This document shows positions 7,730 to 15,123 of a stretch of 32,727 bases of DNA, one piece after another; within the stretch, counting starts at the first letter, position 1; the number at the start of each line of letters is the position of its first letter. The notes below the pieces were generated by a model. The model did not search any database. It had not been told where the DNA came from and saw only the letters and a program-made list of their open reading frames with translations. The translations under genes and the position numbers were made by a program. The stretch comes from Candidatus Lachnoclostridium stercorigallinarum (lineage in GTDB: Bacteria; Bacillota; Clostridia; Lachnospirales; Lachnospiraceae), in NCBI GenBank assembly GCA_019116745.1, contig DXBC01000131.1:1-32727 (forward strand), written 5' to 3'.

Positions 7730-8572
7730 ATGGTCTCGTTAAAGGGAGCGGAGGTTTCCGCAAAGATACAGACAGAAGTGGAACGGCAGCTTGAGGAACT
7801 GGGCGGATATGTGCCGACCCTGGCCATCGTTCGGGTGGGAGAAAAGCCGGATGACCTGTCCTATGAGAGGGGGGCTCTCTCCAGAATGAAAAAGTATGGC
7901 CTGGGGGCGGTAAGCTATGCTTATCCCCAGGATATATCCATGGAGGAGTTTCGGGAAGAATTCCGGCGCATCAATGAGGATGAGGAGGTGGACGGCATAT
8001 TGCTGCTGAAGCCTCTGCCTCCGCAGCTGGACGAGAAGGAGATTGAGAGAATGATCGATCCGGTGAAGGATCTGGATGGAATTTCACCGGAAAATATTGC
8101 CAGAGTCTTTTCCGGCGATGAGACCGGCTTTGCCCCCTGTACGGCGGAGGCTGTGGTGCGGATCCTGAAGGGCTACGGCGTGTCTATGGAAGGAAAACGG
8201 GCCGTCATTGTGGGGCGCAGTCCTGTGGTGGGCCGTCCCCTGGCCATGCTTTTTCTGAAAGAGCACGCCACGGTTACCGTCTGTCACACCAGAACCAGAG
8301 AGCTGGAGCGGGTGTGCCGGGAGGCGGAAATTCTGGTGGCCGCGGCGGGGAATCCCCGGATGATCGGCGCGGATCACGTGAGGGAGGGAGCCGTGGCGGT
8401 GGACGTGGGAATCAATGTGGATGAAAACGGAAAACTCTGCGGCGATATGGATTTTGAGGCTGTAGCCGGGAAAGCGTCTATGGTCACTCCCGTGCCGGGA
8501 GGCGTGGGAGCTGTGACCACCTCGGTGCTGGCGGAGCACCTGGTGCGGGCAGCTGCCATGAGAAGGGCCTGA
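7730..8572 (+). CDS. folD: FolD-type methylene-THF dehydrogenase with altered cyclohydrolase site
   Basis: The 280-residue cytosolic enzyme oxidises 5,10-methylene-THF to 5,10-methenyl-THF with NAD(P). It has FolD's catalytic N-domain and Rossmann C-domain: PVKDLDGISPEN near 115, FAPCTAEAVVRIL near 135, nucleotide-binding VIVGRSPVVGRPLAMLF near 160, and PVPGGVGAVTTSVL near 255. In canonical bifunctional FolD the cyclohydrolase uses a Lys four residues after a conserved Tyr (human K56), a Gln (human Q100) and an Asp (human D125). Here the first motif reads SYERGAL, so Tyr is kept (Y45) but the Lys position is Ala (A49). The Gln position in GILLLKPLP is Leu. The Asp in KDLDG is kept. The adjacent fchA probably supplies the missing hydrolase. 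ATG at 7730 follows AGGAGG. Confidence 0.9.
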   Translation: MVSLKGAEVSAKIQTEVERQLEELGGYVPTLAIVRVGEKPDDLSYERGALSRMKKYGLGAVSYAYPQDISMEEFREEFRRINEDEEVDGILLLKPLPPQLDEKEIERMIDPVKDLDGISPENIARVFSGDETGFAPCTAEAVVRILKGYGVSMEGKRAVIVGRSPVVGRPLAMLFLKEHATVTVCHTRTRELERVCREAEILVAAAGNPRMIGADHVREGAVAVDVGINVDENGKLCGDMDFEAVAGKASMVTPVPGGVGAVTTSVLAEHLVRAAAMRRA

Positions 8573-8598
8573 GGGCGTTGAGAAGAGCCTGAGGACAG
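8559..8598 (+). repeat. Imperfect 20-base tandem duplication across the folD stop
   Basis: Two adjacent 20-base units (8559-8578 and 8579-8598) both read TGAGAAG-G/A-GCCTGAGG with a few differences near their ends. The first contains the last folD codons and its TGA; the second is untranslated. It looks like a small slippage duplication with no evident function. Confidence 0.5.
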
Positions 8599-8674
8599 AA
8601 AGAAGCGGATTTTTGCATAATTTGTCCTTCCAGTGCAGAAAATAGGAAAAATGACTGGAATGGAGGATGAATTT

Positions 8675-9103
8675 ATGTGGGGTATTGTGATCGCTCTGCT
8701 GTCCGGAGCTCTGATGAGCATTCAGGGAGTATTTAACACGGAGGTGACACGGCAGACCAGCGAGTGGGTGTCTGCCGGCTGGGTACAGTTTACGGCTTTT
8801 GTGACCTGTGTGGTGATCTGGCTGTTCACCGGCCGCCAGAGCGTGTCCGCGCTGATGGCGGTGGAACCGAAATATATGCTGGCAGGTGGGATTCTGGGAG
8901 CCTTTATCACTTATACTGTGATCCGGAGTGTGGAGAGCCTGGGGCCGGCCCGGTCTGCCCTGCTTATTGTGATTTCTCAGATCCTGGTGGCCTACGGCAT
9001 CGAGCTGTTCGGCTTATTCGGGGTGGAAAAGGCTGCTTTTGAGTGGAAAAAGGCTCTGGGAGCGGCAGTGGCCATCGGGGGAATTATTATTTTTCGCAGT
9101 TGA
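8675..9103 (+). CDS. YdcZ-type (DUF606) DMT-superfamily transporter
   Basis: The 142-residue integral membrane protein has about five hydrophobic helices and YdcZ-family features: MSIQGVFNTEVTRQTSEW in the first helix-loop, then GGILGAFITYTVIRSVESLG, and a C-terminal ALGAAVAIGGIIIF helix. Members are small drug/metabolite-superfamily proteins thought to work as dimers; the substrate is unknown. The ATG at 8675 is chosen because GGAGG lies 8 bases upstream and the protein then starts directly at its first helix. An in-frame upstream start at 8633 would add a polar N-terminus atypical of the family. The comEA promoter overlaps its stop codon, so it seems to end the preceding transcription unit. 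Confidence 0.82.
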   Translation: MWGIVIALLSGALMSIQGVFNTEVTRQTSEWVSAGWVQFTAFVTCVVIWLFTGRQSVSALMAVEPKYMLAGGILGAFITYTVIRSVESLGPARSALLIVISQILVAYGIELFGLFGVEKAAFEWKKALGAAVAIGGIIIFRS

Positions 9104-9128
9104 TTTCCTGACAAGTTTTATGTAAAAT
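9100..9128 (+). promoter_or_regulatory. Sigma-A promoter for comEA
   Basis: TTGATT (9100-9105) and TAAAAT (9123-9128) are exactly 17 bases apart. The -35 overlaps the TGA stop of the preceding transporter gene. It drives comEA and probably the response regulator 15 bases after comEA. Confidence 0.65.
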
Positions 9129-9182
9129 AGAGTTAGTCAGGCTGAGAACGGTTTGCGCGCGGAAAAAGGAGCGCGAAAAACT

Positions 9183-9779
9183 GTGAAAAAACAATACTGG
9201 AAGACGATTTTTGCCGCTTTTATGCTGGCTGCTGCAGGAATATGCTACAGCTGCACCGGCGGCGGGATTTCAGAAAATATCGGTGGAGAACAGACGGAAA
9301 GCCTGGGAACATCTGCCCTGTCTGAAAGCGGGACGGAGCCCCAGGCTCCTGTTTACCACTATGTACATATCTGCGGGGAAGTGAAAAACCCCGGAGTGTA
9401 CCGAGTTTTGGAGGGAAGCCGCATATTTCAGGCCGTGGAACAGGCAGGAGGATTCACGGATGAGGCGGCTTCTGAGTATTTAAACCTGGCGGAACTCACA
9501 GAAGACGGGATGAAGATCGACGTTCCCTCTGAGGAGGAGGCAGAAAAGGGAGAATTTTCTGCTTCCGGGAACGGGGCCGCTGCCGGAGGAAAGGTGAACA
9601 TCAATAAGGCGGACATCCAAGAGCTGATGACTCTTACGGGCATCGGGGAGTCCAGAGCGGCGGACATTATCCGTTACCGGGAGGAGAACGGCGGATTCCA
9701 GACTGTGGAAGATATTATGAAAGTGCCCGGAATCAAGGAAGGGGCATTTGAAAAGATAAAAGACAACATCAGCGTGTGA
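9183..9779 (+). CDS. comEA: ComEA family helix-hairpin-helix DNA-binding protein
   Basis: This is the membrane-anchored receptor that binds double-stranded DNA outside the cell and hands it to the ComEC channel during transformation. The 198-residue protein has an N-terminal hydrophobic anchor (about residues 8-24), a low-complexity linker, an SLBB domain (HICGEVKNPGVYRVLEG through FTDEAASEYLNLAELTEDG, about 60-120), a second linker, and a C-terminal helix-hairpin-helix domain (KVNINKADIQELMTLTGIGE to VPGIKEGAFEKI, about 140-198). The GTG at 9183 is preferred, with AAGGAG 11 bases upstream; an in-frame TTG at 9153 would precede that ribosome binding site. Unlike in B. subtilis, comEC is not next door but 15 kb downstream. 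Confidence 0.9.
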   Translation: MKKQYWKTIFAAFMLAAAGICYSCTGGGISENIGGEQTESLGTSALSESGTEPQAPVYHYVHICGEVKNPGVYRVLEGSRIFQAVEQAGGFTDEAASEYLNLAELTEDGMKIDVPSEEEAEKGEFSASGNGAAAGGKVNINKADIQELMTLTGIGESRAADIIRYREENGGFQTVEDIMKVPGIKEGAFEKIKDNISV

Positions 9780-9794
9780 TCAAGGGGAAGAGCA

Positions 9795-10493
9795 ATGGCA
9801 AGAGCATTAGTTGTGGATGATGAGAAATTGATTGTAAAAGGGATCCGCTTCAGCCTGGAACAGGAGGGCATGGAAGTGGACTGTGCATATGACGGAGAAG
9901 AGGCCATCAGTATGGCAAAGGCGAAGGAATACGATATCGTGCTTCTGGACGTGATGCTGCCAAAGCATGACGGCTATGAAGTGTGCCAGGCGATCCGGGA
10001 GTTTTCCGAGATGCCCATTATCATGCTGACCGCCAAAGGCAGCGATATGGACAAGATTCTGGGACTGGAGTACGGGGCGGACGACTACGTGACCAAGCCG
10101 TTTAATATTCTGGAACTGAAAGCCAGAATCAAGGCCATCATGAGAAGAAATTCCAAACACAGCCGGGGCCGCCAGAAGCAGGAAAACAAGGTGGTGACGG
10201 CAGGGGATCTGAAGATGGATCTGGAAGCCAGAAGGGTATTTATCGGAGAGAAGGAAATCAACCTGACGGCGAAGGAGTTTGATCTGCTGGAGCTTCTGGT
10301 GTGCAATCCCAACAAGGTGTACAGCAGAGAGGCCCTGCTCACCTACGTGTGGGGCAACAAGGCCATGGACACCGGGGACGTGCGTACGGTGGATGTGCAT
10401 GTGAGGCGGCTGCGGGAAAAGATCGAACCCAGCCCCAGCGATCCCAAATACGTCCATACAAAATGGGGCGTGGGATACTATTTTCGCGCATAA
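9795..10493 (+). CDS. OmpR/PhoB-family DNA-binding response regulator
   Basis: The 232-residue regulator has a receiver domain (about 1-120) with the acidic pocket D8-D9, phosphoacceptor D52 in VLLDVMLPKHDGYE, T79 and K101 in DDYVTKPF. A winged-helix effector domain follows (about 130-232), with NLTAKEFDLLELLVCNPNKV, RTVDVHVRRLREKIE and the final hairpin TKWGVGYYF. It starts 15 bases after comEA with AGGGGA upstream and is probably in the same transcript. No histidine kinase follows. The only kinase in the window lies 12 kb away at 22498, beyond unrelated genes, and is a candidate partner. Regulon unknown. Confidence 0.92.
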   Translation: MARALVVDDEKLIVKGIRFSLEQEGMEVDCAYDGEEAISMAKAKEYDIVLLDVMLPKHDGYEVCQAIREFSEMPIIMLTAKGSDMDKILGLEYGADDYVTKPFNILELKARIKAIMRRNSKHSRGRQKQENKVVTAGDLKMDLEARRVFIGEKEINLTAKEFDLLELLVCNPNKVYSREALLTYVWGNKAMDTGDVRTVDVHVRRLREKIEPSPSDPKYVHTKWGVGYYFRA

Positions 10494-10508
10494 GGAGCAT
10501 ACAGAGAG

Positions 10509-11003
10509 ATGAGTTACAGAATCAGAAACGTAAAGACGGAGGATCTGGCGGGAGTGACAGCCCTGGAGGCGGAGTGCTTTCCCGCTGCGGAGGCGGCGGA
10601 TGAAAAATCCCTGCGGGAGAGGATCGAGGCCTTTCCCGAGAGCTTTTTTGTGGCGGAGGAAGACGGACGGATCATCGGGATGATCAACGGGGCGGCGACG
10701 GATCAGAAGACCATCAGCGACGATATGTTTGAGGACGTAAGCCTGCACCGGAAGGACGGGGCCTATCAGAGCATTTTCGGGCTGGATGTGGCGCCGGATA
10801 AGAGACGGCAGGGAATCGCCGCAGAGCTGATGGAGCATATGATCCGGTCGGCCAGAGAGGCGGGGAGAACGGGAGTGATCCTCACCTGCAAGGACCGTCT
10901 GATTCCCTATTACGAGAAATTCGGATACCGCAGCATGGGAGTGTCCGCTTCTGTTCACGGAGGAGCTGTGTGGTATGACATGATCCTGGAGTTTTCCGTA
11001 TGA
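10509..11003 (+). CDS. GNAT-family N-acetyltransferase
   Basis: The 164-residue protein carries the acetyl-CoA-binding motif of GNAT enzymes: FGLDVAPDKRRQGIAAELM around residues 96-114, with RRQGIA as the pyrophosphate loop. The preceding strands (FFVAEEDGRIIGMING) and the C-terminal LIPYYEKFGYRSMGVSAS also fit. The two-part insert with TISDDMFEDVSLHRKDG and the SVHGGAVWYDM end resemble arylalkylamine-type acetyltransferases, so a small amine substrate is possible but unproven. It lies 15 bases after the response regulator gene. Its TGA overlaps the ATG of rlmH, which implies translational coupling. Confidence 0.85.
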   Translation: MSYRIRNVKTEDLAGVTALEAECFPAAEAADEKSLRERIEAFPESFFVAEEDGRIIGMINGAATDQKTISDDMFEDVSLHRKDGAYQSIFGLDVAPDKRRQGIAAELMEHMIRSAREAGRTGVILTCKDRLIPYYEKFGYRSMGVSASVHGGAVWYDMILEFSV

Positions 11004-11479
11004 AGATCACCGTAGTGGCAGTGGGAAAGCTGAAGGAGAAATTTTACCAGCAGGCGGTGGAGGAGTACGCAAAGCGGCTGAGCCGGTACTGCAGGCTGGA
11101 GATTCTTCAGGTGGCGGACGAGAAGACGCCGGACGGAGCTTCCGGGACGGTGGAGCGGCAGATCAAAGAAAAAGAGGGAAAACGGATCCTGTCCCAGATA
11201 AAAGACGGGGCCTATGTGATTGCCCTGGCTATTCAGGGGGAGATGCTTACCAGCGAAGGGCTGGCGGATAGGCTTTCCGGCCTGGCCGTGAAGGGAACGG
11301 GCCATATCGTCTTTGTCATCGGCGGCTCTCTGGGACTTTCCGATGAAGTGCTGCAGCGGGCAGATTATCATCTGAGCTTTTCCCGGATGACCTTTCCTCA
11401 CCAGCTGATGCGGGTGATCCTGCTGGAACAGGTTTACCGGAGCTTCCGCATACAGAACGGAGAGCCCTACCATAAATAA
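11000..11479 (+). CDS. rlmH: RlmH, 23S rRNA (pseudouridine-1915-N3)-methyltransferase
   Basis: This SPOUT-class enzyme methylates pseudouridine 1915 in helix 69 of 23S rRNA on assembled 70S ribosomes, using S-adenosylmethionine. The 159-residue length is standard. Conserved features are the start MKITVVAVGKLKEKFY, YVIALAIQGEMLTSEGLA in the middle, the SAM-binding trefoil-knot segment HIVFVIGGSLGLSDEV, and the terminal SFSRMTFPHQLMRVILLEQ with YRSFRIQNGEPYHK. The ATG shares an ATGA with the stop of the acetyltransferase gene. A terminator-like hairpin follows 40 bases after its stop. Confidence 0.96.
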   Translation: MKITVVAVGKLKEKFYQQAVEEYAKRLSRYCRLEILQVADEKTPDGASGTVERQIKEKEGKRILSQIKDGAYVIALAIQGEMLTSEGLADRLSGLAVKGTGHIVFVIGGSLGLSDEVLQRADYHLSFSRMTFPHQLMRVILLEQVYRSFRIQNGEPYHK

Positions 11480-11486
11480 AAAATGC

Positions 11487-11511
11487 CGGACGGTCCGGGG
11501 ACCGTACCGGA
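11487..11511 (+). other. GC-rich hairpin downstream of rlmH
   Basis: The stretch contains ACGGTCC and GGACCGT (7-base arms) with flanking CCGG pairs and one bulged base, giving a stable stem. No T-run follows, so it does not terminate by itself. It lies directly upstream of the terminator hairpin at 11518, and together the two form a tandem structure between rlmH and the phosphoesterase gene. Confidence 0.5.
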
Positions 11512-11517
11512 AATGAC

Positions 11518-11557
11518 CCCATGGGGACAAAAGAAACTGCGTCTCCATGGGATTTTT
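11518..11557 (+). terminator. Rho-independent terminator after rlmH
   Basis: Arms 11518-11528 and 11541-11551 pair over 11 bases (one G-T), followed by A and five T (11553-11557). It ends only 18 bases before the next ATG, with no room for a new promoter after it. Either the next gene is read from a promoter inside this region, or the hairpin is a leaky terminator or leader attenuator. Confidence 0.65.
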
Positions 11558-11575
11558 ACTGCAAAGGACTGACTT

Positions 11576-13126
11576 ATGAAACATACATCAGGCCAGCTGA
11601 AAAAAGTGCTGGCGTACATACTGGCGATTCTGCTGCTTGCCGGCGGAATTTTTCTGGCAGTCTGCTTCATACGCTTTGGGATAAGGATAAAGCCGTGGGA
11701 GGAGACTGGAGAGACTGAGGAGACGGCTGCAGCGGAAGAGACGCTCCGGCCGGAAGAAGGCGATGGGAGAGAGCCGGAAGAAGCGGGAGAATGGGACAGC
11801 CCGGCGGAGAACAGGCCGGCAGCCGGAGAAATATTCTCCGGGAAAAAAGAGGAAACGGGGGAAAATGCCTGCGGCGAAGAGAAAACGCAGACACCGGAAG
11901 CTTATGAGCCGCCGGATCTGATGCTGGCTTCCGACCTGCACTATCTCAGTCCGTCTGCCCATGACGACGGGAGCGCTTTCCGGAAAATGGTAGCGGCAGA
12001 CGACGGAAAGCCGAGTCAGTACAGTGAGGAGATGACAGACGCTCTTCTGGCGGAGGCGGTGCGTGCCCGGCCCTCAGCCCTGATACTGTCCGGAGACCTC
12101 ACCCACAACGGAGAGAGGCAGGGTCACCTGGAACTTGCAGACAAGCTGCGCAGGGTTCAGGAGGCAGGAGTTCCCGTGCTGGTGATTCCGGGAAATCACG
12201 ATATCAAAAATCCCATGGCTGCCGTCTATTTCGGCGATGAAAAACAGGCAGCTGAAAATCTGGACAGCGGGGAGGAATTTTATGAAATTTACAGGGAATT
12301 CGGCTATGACGGAGCCATTTCCAGAGACAGTGCGTCTTTGAGCTATGTGTATGTTCTGGACGATACCCACTGGGTCATGATGCTGGATTCCTGTCAATAT
12401 GAGGATAAAAACCACGTGGGAGGCAGGATCAGGGAGGAGACTCTGGCCTGGATGGAGGAACAGCTTTCTCTGGCTGCAGAAAAGGAAATTTCCGTGCTTC
12501 CGGTGGCCCATCATAACCTGCTTTCGGAGAGCCGTCTGTATAAGACGGAATGCACGCTGGAAAACGGCGGACAGGTGACGGAGCTGCTGGAAAAGTATGA
12601 AATTCCCCTTTATGTCAGCGGCCACCTTCACGCCCAGCGGATCAAAAAGCACAGGGAAGAGCCGGGGGCGGAGGACCATGTGTACGGGGTTACGGAGATC
12701 GTGCTGGGCCCGTATTCCATTCCGCCCTGTCAGTACGGCTATCTCAGATGGGATGAAGAAAACCGGCTGGCCTTTGAGACCAGAGAGGCGGATGTGGCGT
12801 CTCTGGCGGCGGCGTCAGGCGGTGAGGATGAAATTCTGCTGCAGTTTGATCAGAAGGGGACGGAACTGGTGCGCCAGACCATCCGGGATCAGCTGAGCAA
12901 AACCCGGTTTGCCGTCCCGGAGGGAGCCGCAGAGCTCATGAAAAATCTCTATGCAAACCTGTATGTGGATTACTGTGCCGGCTATCCCATTGACCGGAAA
13001 TCCGTGACCTCTACCCGTGGGTACGGGATGTGGCTGCGGGCGGCGCCGGACAGCAAATACGTGAAGGAAATGGAAGAAATGATGGAGGATGCGTCCGTGA
13101 GCCACCGGCAGTGGACGCAGAAGTAA
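11576..13126 (+). CDS. Membrane-anchored metallophosphoesterase (calcineurin-like)
   Basis: The 516-residue protein has an N-terminal membrane anchor (about residues 11-34) and an acidic, low-complexity linker (about 40-113). The two-metal phosphoesterase domain follows: D120-x-H122 in ASDLHYLS, D174 in SGDLTHNG, PGNHD at 205-209, VAHHN in the middle, and SGHLHAQ. The active site would sit outside the membrane. A C-terminal helical part (about 420-516) is not recognised and is probably family-specific. The substrate is unknown; related enzymes hydrolyse phosphomonoesters or phosphodiesters. ATG at 11576 has AAAGGA 7 bases upstream. No terminator is seen before the next promoter. Confidence 0.88.
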   Translation: MKHTSGQLKKVLAYILAILLLAGGIFLAVCFIRFGIRIKPWEETGETEETAAAEETLRPEEGDGREPEEAGEWDSPAENRPAAGEIFSGKKEETGENACGEEKTQTPEAYEPPDLMLASDLHYLSPSAHDDGSAFRKMVAADDGKPSQYSEEMTDALLAEAVRARPSALILSGDLTHNGERQGHLELADKLRRVQEAGVPVLVIPGNHDIKNPMAAVYFGDEKQAAENLDSGEEFYEIYREFGYDGAISRDSASLSYVYVLDDTHWVMMLDSCQYEDKNHVGGRIREETLAWMEEQLSLAAEKEISVLPVAHHNLLSESRLYKTECTLENGGQVTELLEKYEIPLYVSGHLHAQRIKKHREEPGAEDHVYGVTEIVLGPYSIPPCQYGYLRWDEENRLAFETREADVASLAAASGGEDEILLQFDQKGTELVRQTIRDQLSKTRFAVPEGAAELMKNLYANLYVDYCAGYPIDRKSVTSTRGYGMWLRAAPDSKYVKEMEEMMEDASVSHRQWTQK

Positions 13127-13138
13127 GAAAGAATTAAG

Positions 13139-13167
13139 TTGTTGGCGAGAAAAAAGTCTGATAATAT
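13139..13167 (+). promoter_or_regulatory. Sigma-A promoter for the AIM24-family gene
   Basis: TTGTTG (13139-13144) and TAATAT (13162-13167) are 17 bases apart. An AGGAGG follows at 13184 before the ATG at 13197. The short leader (about 25 bases) and strong ribosome binding site suggest robust expression. Confidence 0.6.
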
Positions 13168-13196
13168 GGAAATATACACAAATAAGGAGGAGAGCC

Positions 13197-13961
13197 ATGT
13201 ATCGGATTTCTAATTTGACAGACAACGATGATATTCGAATTGTGGAGACGGCAGGGGCGTTTACGGTAATTGAGTACAGGAGAGATTTGAGCGTTTCCCC
13301 TCAGTCAGCCATGAACGCCTATTTTTGCGATGCCATGAATGTGCGCAAGCGTCAGGTGATCTGCGATCTGAGCAAGTCTCCGCTGACTGTGCAGGCAGGG
13401 GCCATGCAGTGGATGGTGGGAGACGTGAAAGCTACCACAGGCATTAAGGGTGTAGGAGATCTTTTGGGCAAAGCGGTGCGGGGAAAGGCCAGCGGAGAAT
13501 CTGCAATCAAGCCGGAATACACAGGCAGCGGAATCATGGTGCTGGAACCTACCTACAAATATCTTCTGCTTCTGGATGTGGGAGAGTGGGGCGGCTCCGT
13601 GGTGCTGGAGGACGGCTTTTTCCTGGCCTGTGAGTCCGGCTTAAAGCACAAGGCGGTGATGCGCTCCAATCTGTCCTCGGCAGTAGCGGGAGGAGAGGGG
13701 CTGTTCAACCTGTCTTTAGTAGGCAGGGGAATCGTCTGTCTGGAGTCCAGCTCTCCAAAAGAGGAGCTCATTGAGATCACCCTGGAAAACGATGTGCTGA
13801 AGATTGACGGAAATATGGCTGTGGCCTGGAGCGGCGGCCTGGAATTTTCTGTGGAGCGATCCGGAAAATCTCTGCTGGGATCGGCGGTTTCCGGAGAAGG
13901 CCTGGTGAATGTGTTCCGGGGCACCGGAAAGGTGCTGATGGCGCCGGTGGACAAAGTCTGA
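13197..13961 (+). CDS. AIM24-family protein
   Basis: The 254-residue protein is a beta-rich AIM24 (DUF124) domain throughout: VIEYRRDLSVSPQSAMNAYF at the start, LTVQAGAMQWMVGDVKATTG near 65, IKPEYTGSGIMVLEPTYKYL near 105, a glycine-rich LFNLSLVGRGIVCLES near 175 and GEGLVNVFRGTGKVLMAP at the end. The family is named after a yeast mitochondrial protein. Bacterial members are widespread in Firmicutes, but their biochemical role is not settled. It forms a single-gene unit, with its own promoter at 13139 and a clear terminator at 13981. No membrane segment is visible. Confidence 0.88.
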   Translation: MYRISNLTDNDDIRIVETAGAFTVIEYRRDLSVSPQSAMNAYFCDAMNVRKRQVICDLSKSPLTVQAGAMQWMVGDVKATTGIKGVGDLLGKAVRGKASGESAIKPEYTGSGIMVLEPTYKYLLLLDVGEWGGSVVLEDGFFLACESGLKHKAVMRSNLSSAVAGGEGLFNLSLVGRGIVCLESSSPKEELIEITLENDVLKIDGNMAVAWSGGLEFSVERSGKSLLGSAVSGEGLVNVFRGTGKVLMAPVDKV

Positions 13962-13980
13962 ATGGCGGAACTTGTGATTT

Positions 13981-14014
13981 GAGGCGGAAATCATTGCATT
14001 CCCGCCTCTTTTTT
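13981..14014 (+). terminator. Rho-independent terminator after the AIM24 gene
   Basis: GAGGCGG (13981-13987) pairs with CCGCCTC (14002-14008), extended inward by AA/TT across a bulge, and is followed by six T (14009-14014). It starts 19 bases after the stop. The downstream promoter -35 lies inside its loop. Confidence 0.8.
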
Positions 14015-14023
14015 ATGTATAAT
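13994..14023 (+). promoter_or_regulatory. Promoter for the aldo/keto reductase gene, overlapping the terminator
   Basis: TTGCAT (13994-13999) and a perfect TATAAT (14018-14023) are 18 bases apart. The -35 is in the terminator loop and the spacer covers its 3' arm and T-run, so one short segment ends one transcript and starts the next. Confidence 0.6.
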
Positions 14024-14061
14024 GTAAGTATTCATGAGAAAAAAGAAGGAGGGTTCTGACT

Positions 14062-15084
14062 ATGGATATGGTAACGCTGGGAAAGACAGGCATTACGGTG
14101 CCGAAGAACGGGTTTGGAGCTCTGCCGGTGCAGCGGGTCGGCATGGATGATGCAGTGAAGCTTCTTCGCGGCGCCTATGACGGCGGTTTCCGCTTTTTTG
14201 ATACGGCCCGGGCGTATTCTGACAGTGAGGAAAAGCTGGGAGAGGCCCTGGCAGATGTAAGAGGAGAGATCTGCCTGGCTACAAAGACTATGGCAAAAGA
14301 CGGAGAGGGGTTCAAGCGGGACCTGGAGACATCTCTGAAGATGCTGAAGACGGATTACCTGGATATCTACCAGTTTCACAATCCCGCCTTCTGTCCGAAG
14401 CCTGGGGACGGTACCGGCCTGTATGAGGCTATGGCGGAGGCGAAGGATCAGGGAGTGGTGCGCCACATCGGCATCACCAATCACCGGATTGGAGTCGCGA
14501 AGGAAGCCGTAGAATCCGGCCTTTACGAGACCCTTCAGTTCCCCTTCTGCTATCTGGCCACGGAAAAAGACCTGGAAGTGGTGGAGATGTGCAGGGAGGC
14601 GGACATGGGATTTATTGCCATGAAGGCCCTGTCCGGCGGCCTGATCACCAATTCAGCCGCCGCCTACGCCTACCTGGCCCAGTATGACGGTGTTCTTCCC
14701 ATCTGGGGTGTGCAGAGACAGAGCGAGCTGGAGGAATTTCTCCGGTATATGGATGAGCCGCCGGCGATGGATGAAGAACTGCAGGCAGTAATCGACCGGG
14801 ATCGGAAAGAACTTTCCGGCAATTTCTGCCGGGGCTGCGGTTACTGTATGCCCTGTCCGGTGGGAATTGAGATCAACACCTGCGCCCGCATGAGTCTGCT
14901 GATCCGCCGCTCGCCGTCGGAAAAGCAGCTGACAGAAAAAGCCCAGGCCATGATGAAAAAGATTGAGGACTGTCTGCACTGCGGAGCCTGTGCGAAAAAA
15001 TGTCCCTATGGTCTGGACACGCCGGGGCTGCTGCAGGAAAACTACAGAGATTACCAGGAGATTCTGGCGGGCAAGCCCCTGTAA
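14062..15084 (+). CDS. Aldo/keto reductase with C-terminal ferredoxin-type [4Fe-4S] domain
   Basis: The 340-residue cytosolic oxidoreductase has a TIM-barrel aldo/keto reductase domain (about 1-265). The catalytic tetrad is visible: D47 and Y52 in FFDTARAYSD, K75 in LATKT, and H106 in YQFHN. A C-terminal cluster domain follows with two cysteine sets: CRGCGYCMPCP (about 257-267) and CLHCGACAKKCP (about 305-316). This architecture is common in anaerobes and suggests electron exchange with ferredoxin or flavin in addition to, or in place of, NAD(P)H. The substrate is not evident. ATG at 14062 follows AAGGAGGG. The nitroreductase gene follows after 39 bases and is probably co-transcribed. Confidence 0.92.
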   Translation: MDMVTLGKTGITVPKNGFGALPVQRVGMDDAVKLLRGAYDGGFRFFDTARAYSDSEEKLGEALADVRGEICLATKTMAKDGEGFKRDLETSLKMLKTDYLDIYQFHNPAFCPKPGDGTGLYEAMAEAKDQGVVRHIGITNHRIGVAKEAVESGLYETLQFPFCYLATEKDLEVVEMCREADMGFIAMKALSGGLITNSAAAYAYLAQYDGVLPIWGVQRQSELEEFLRYMDEPPAMDEELQAVIDRDRKELSGNFCRGCGYCMPCPVGIEINTCARMSLLIRRSPSEKQLTEKAQAMMKKIEDCLHCGACAKKCPYGLDTPGLLQENYRDYQEILAGKPL

Positions 15085-15123
15085 AACGGCTGAAATGACA
15101 ACTGACCTGGAGGTGTGAGACAG

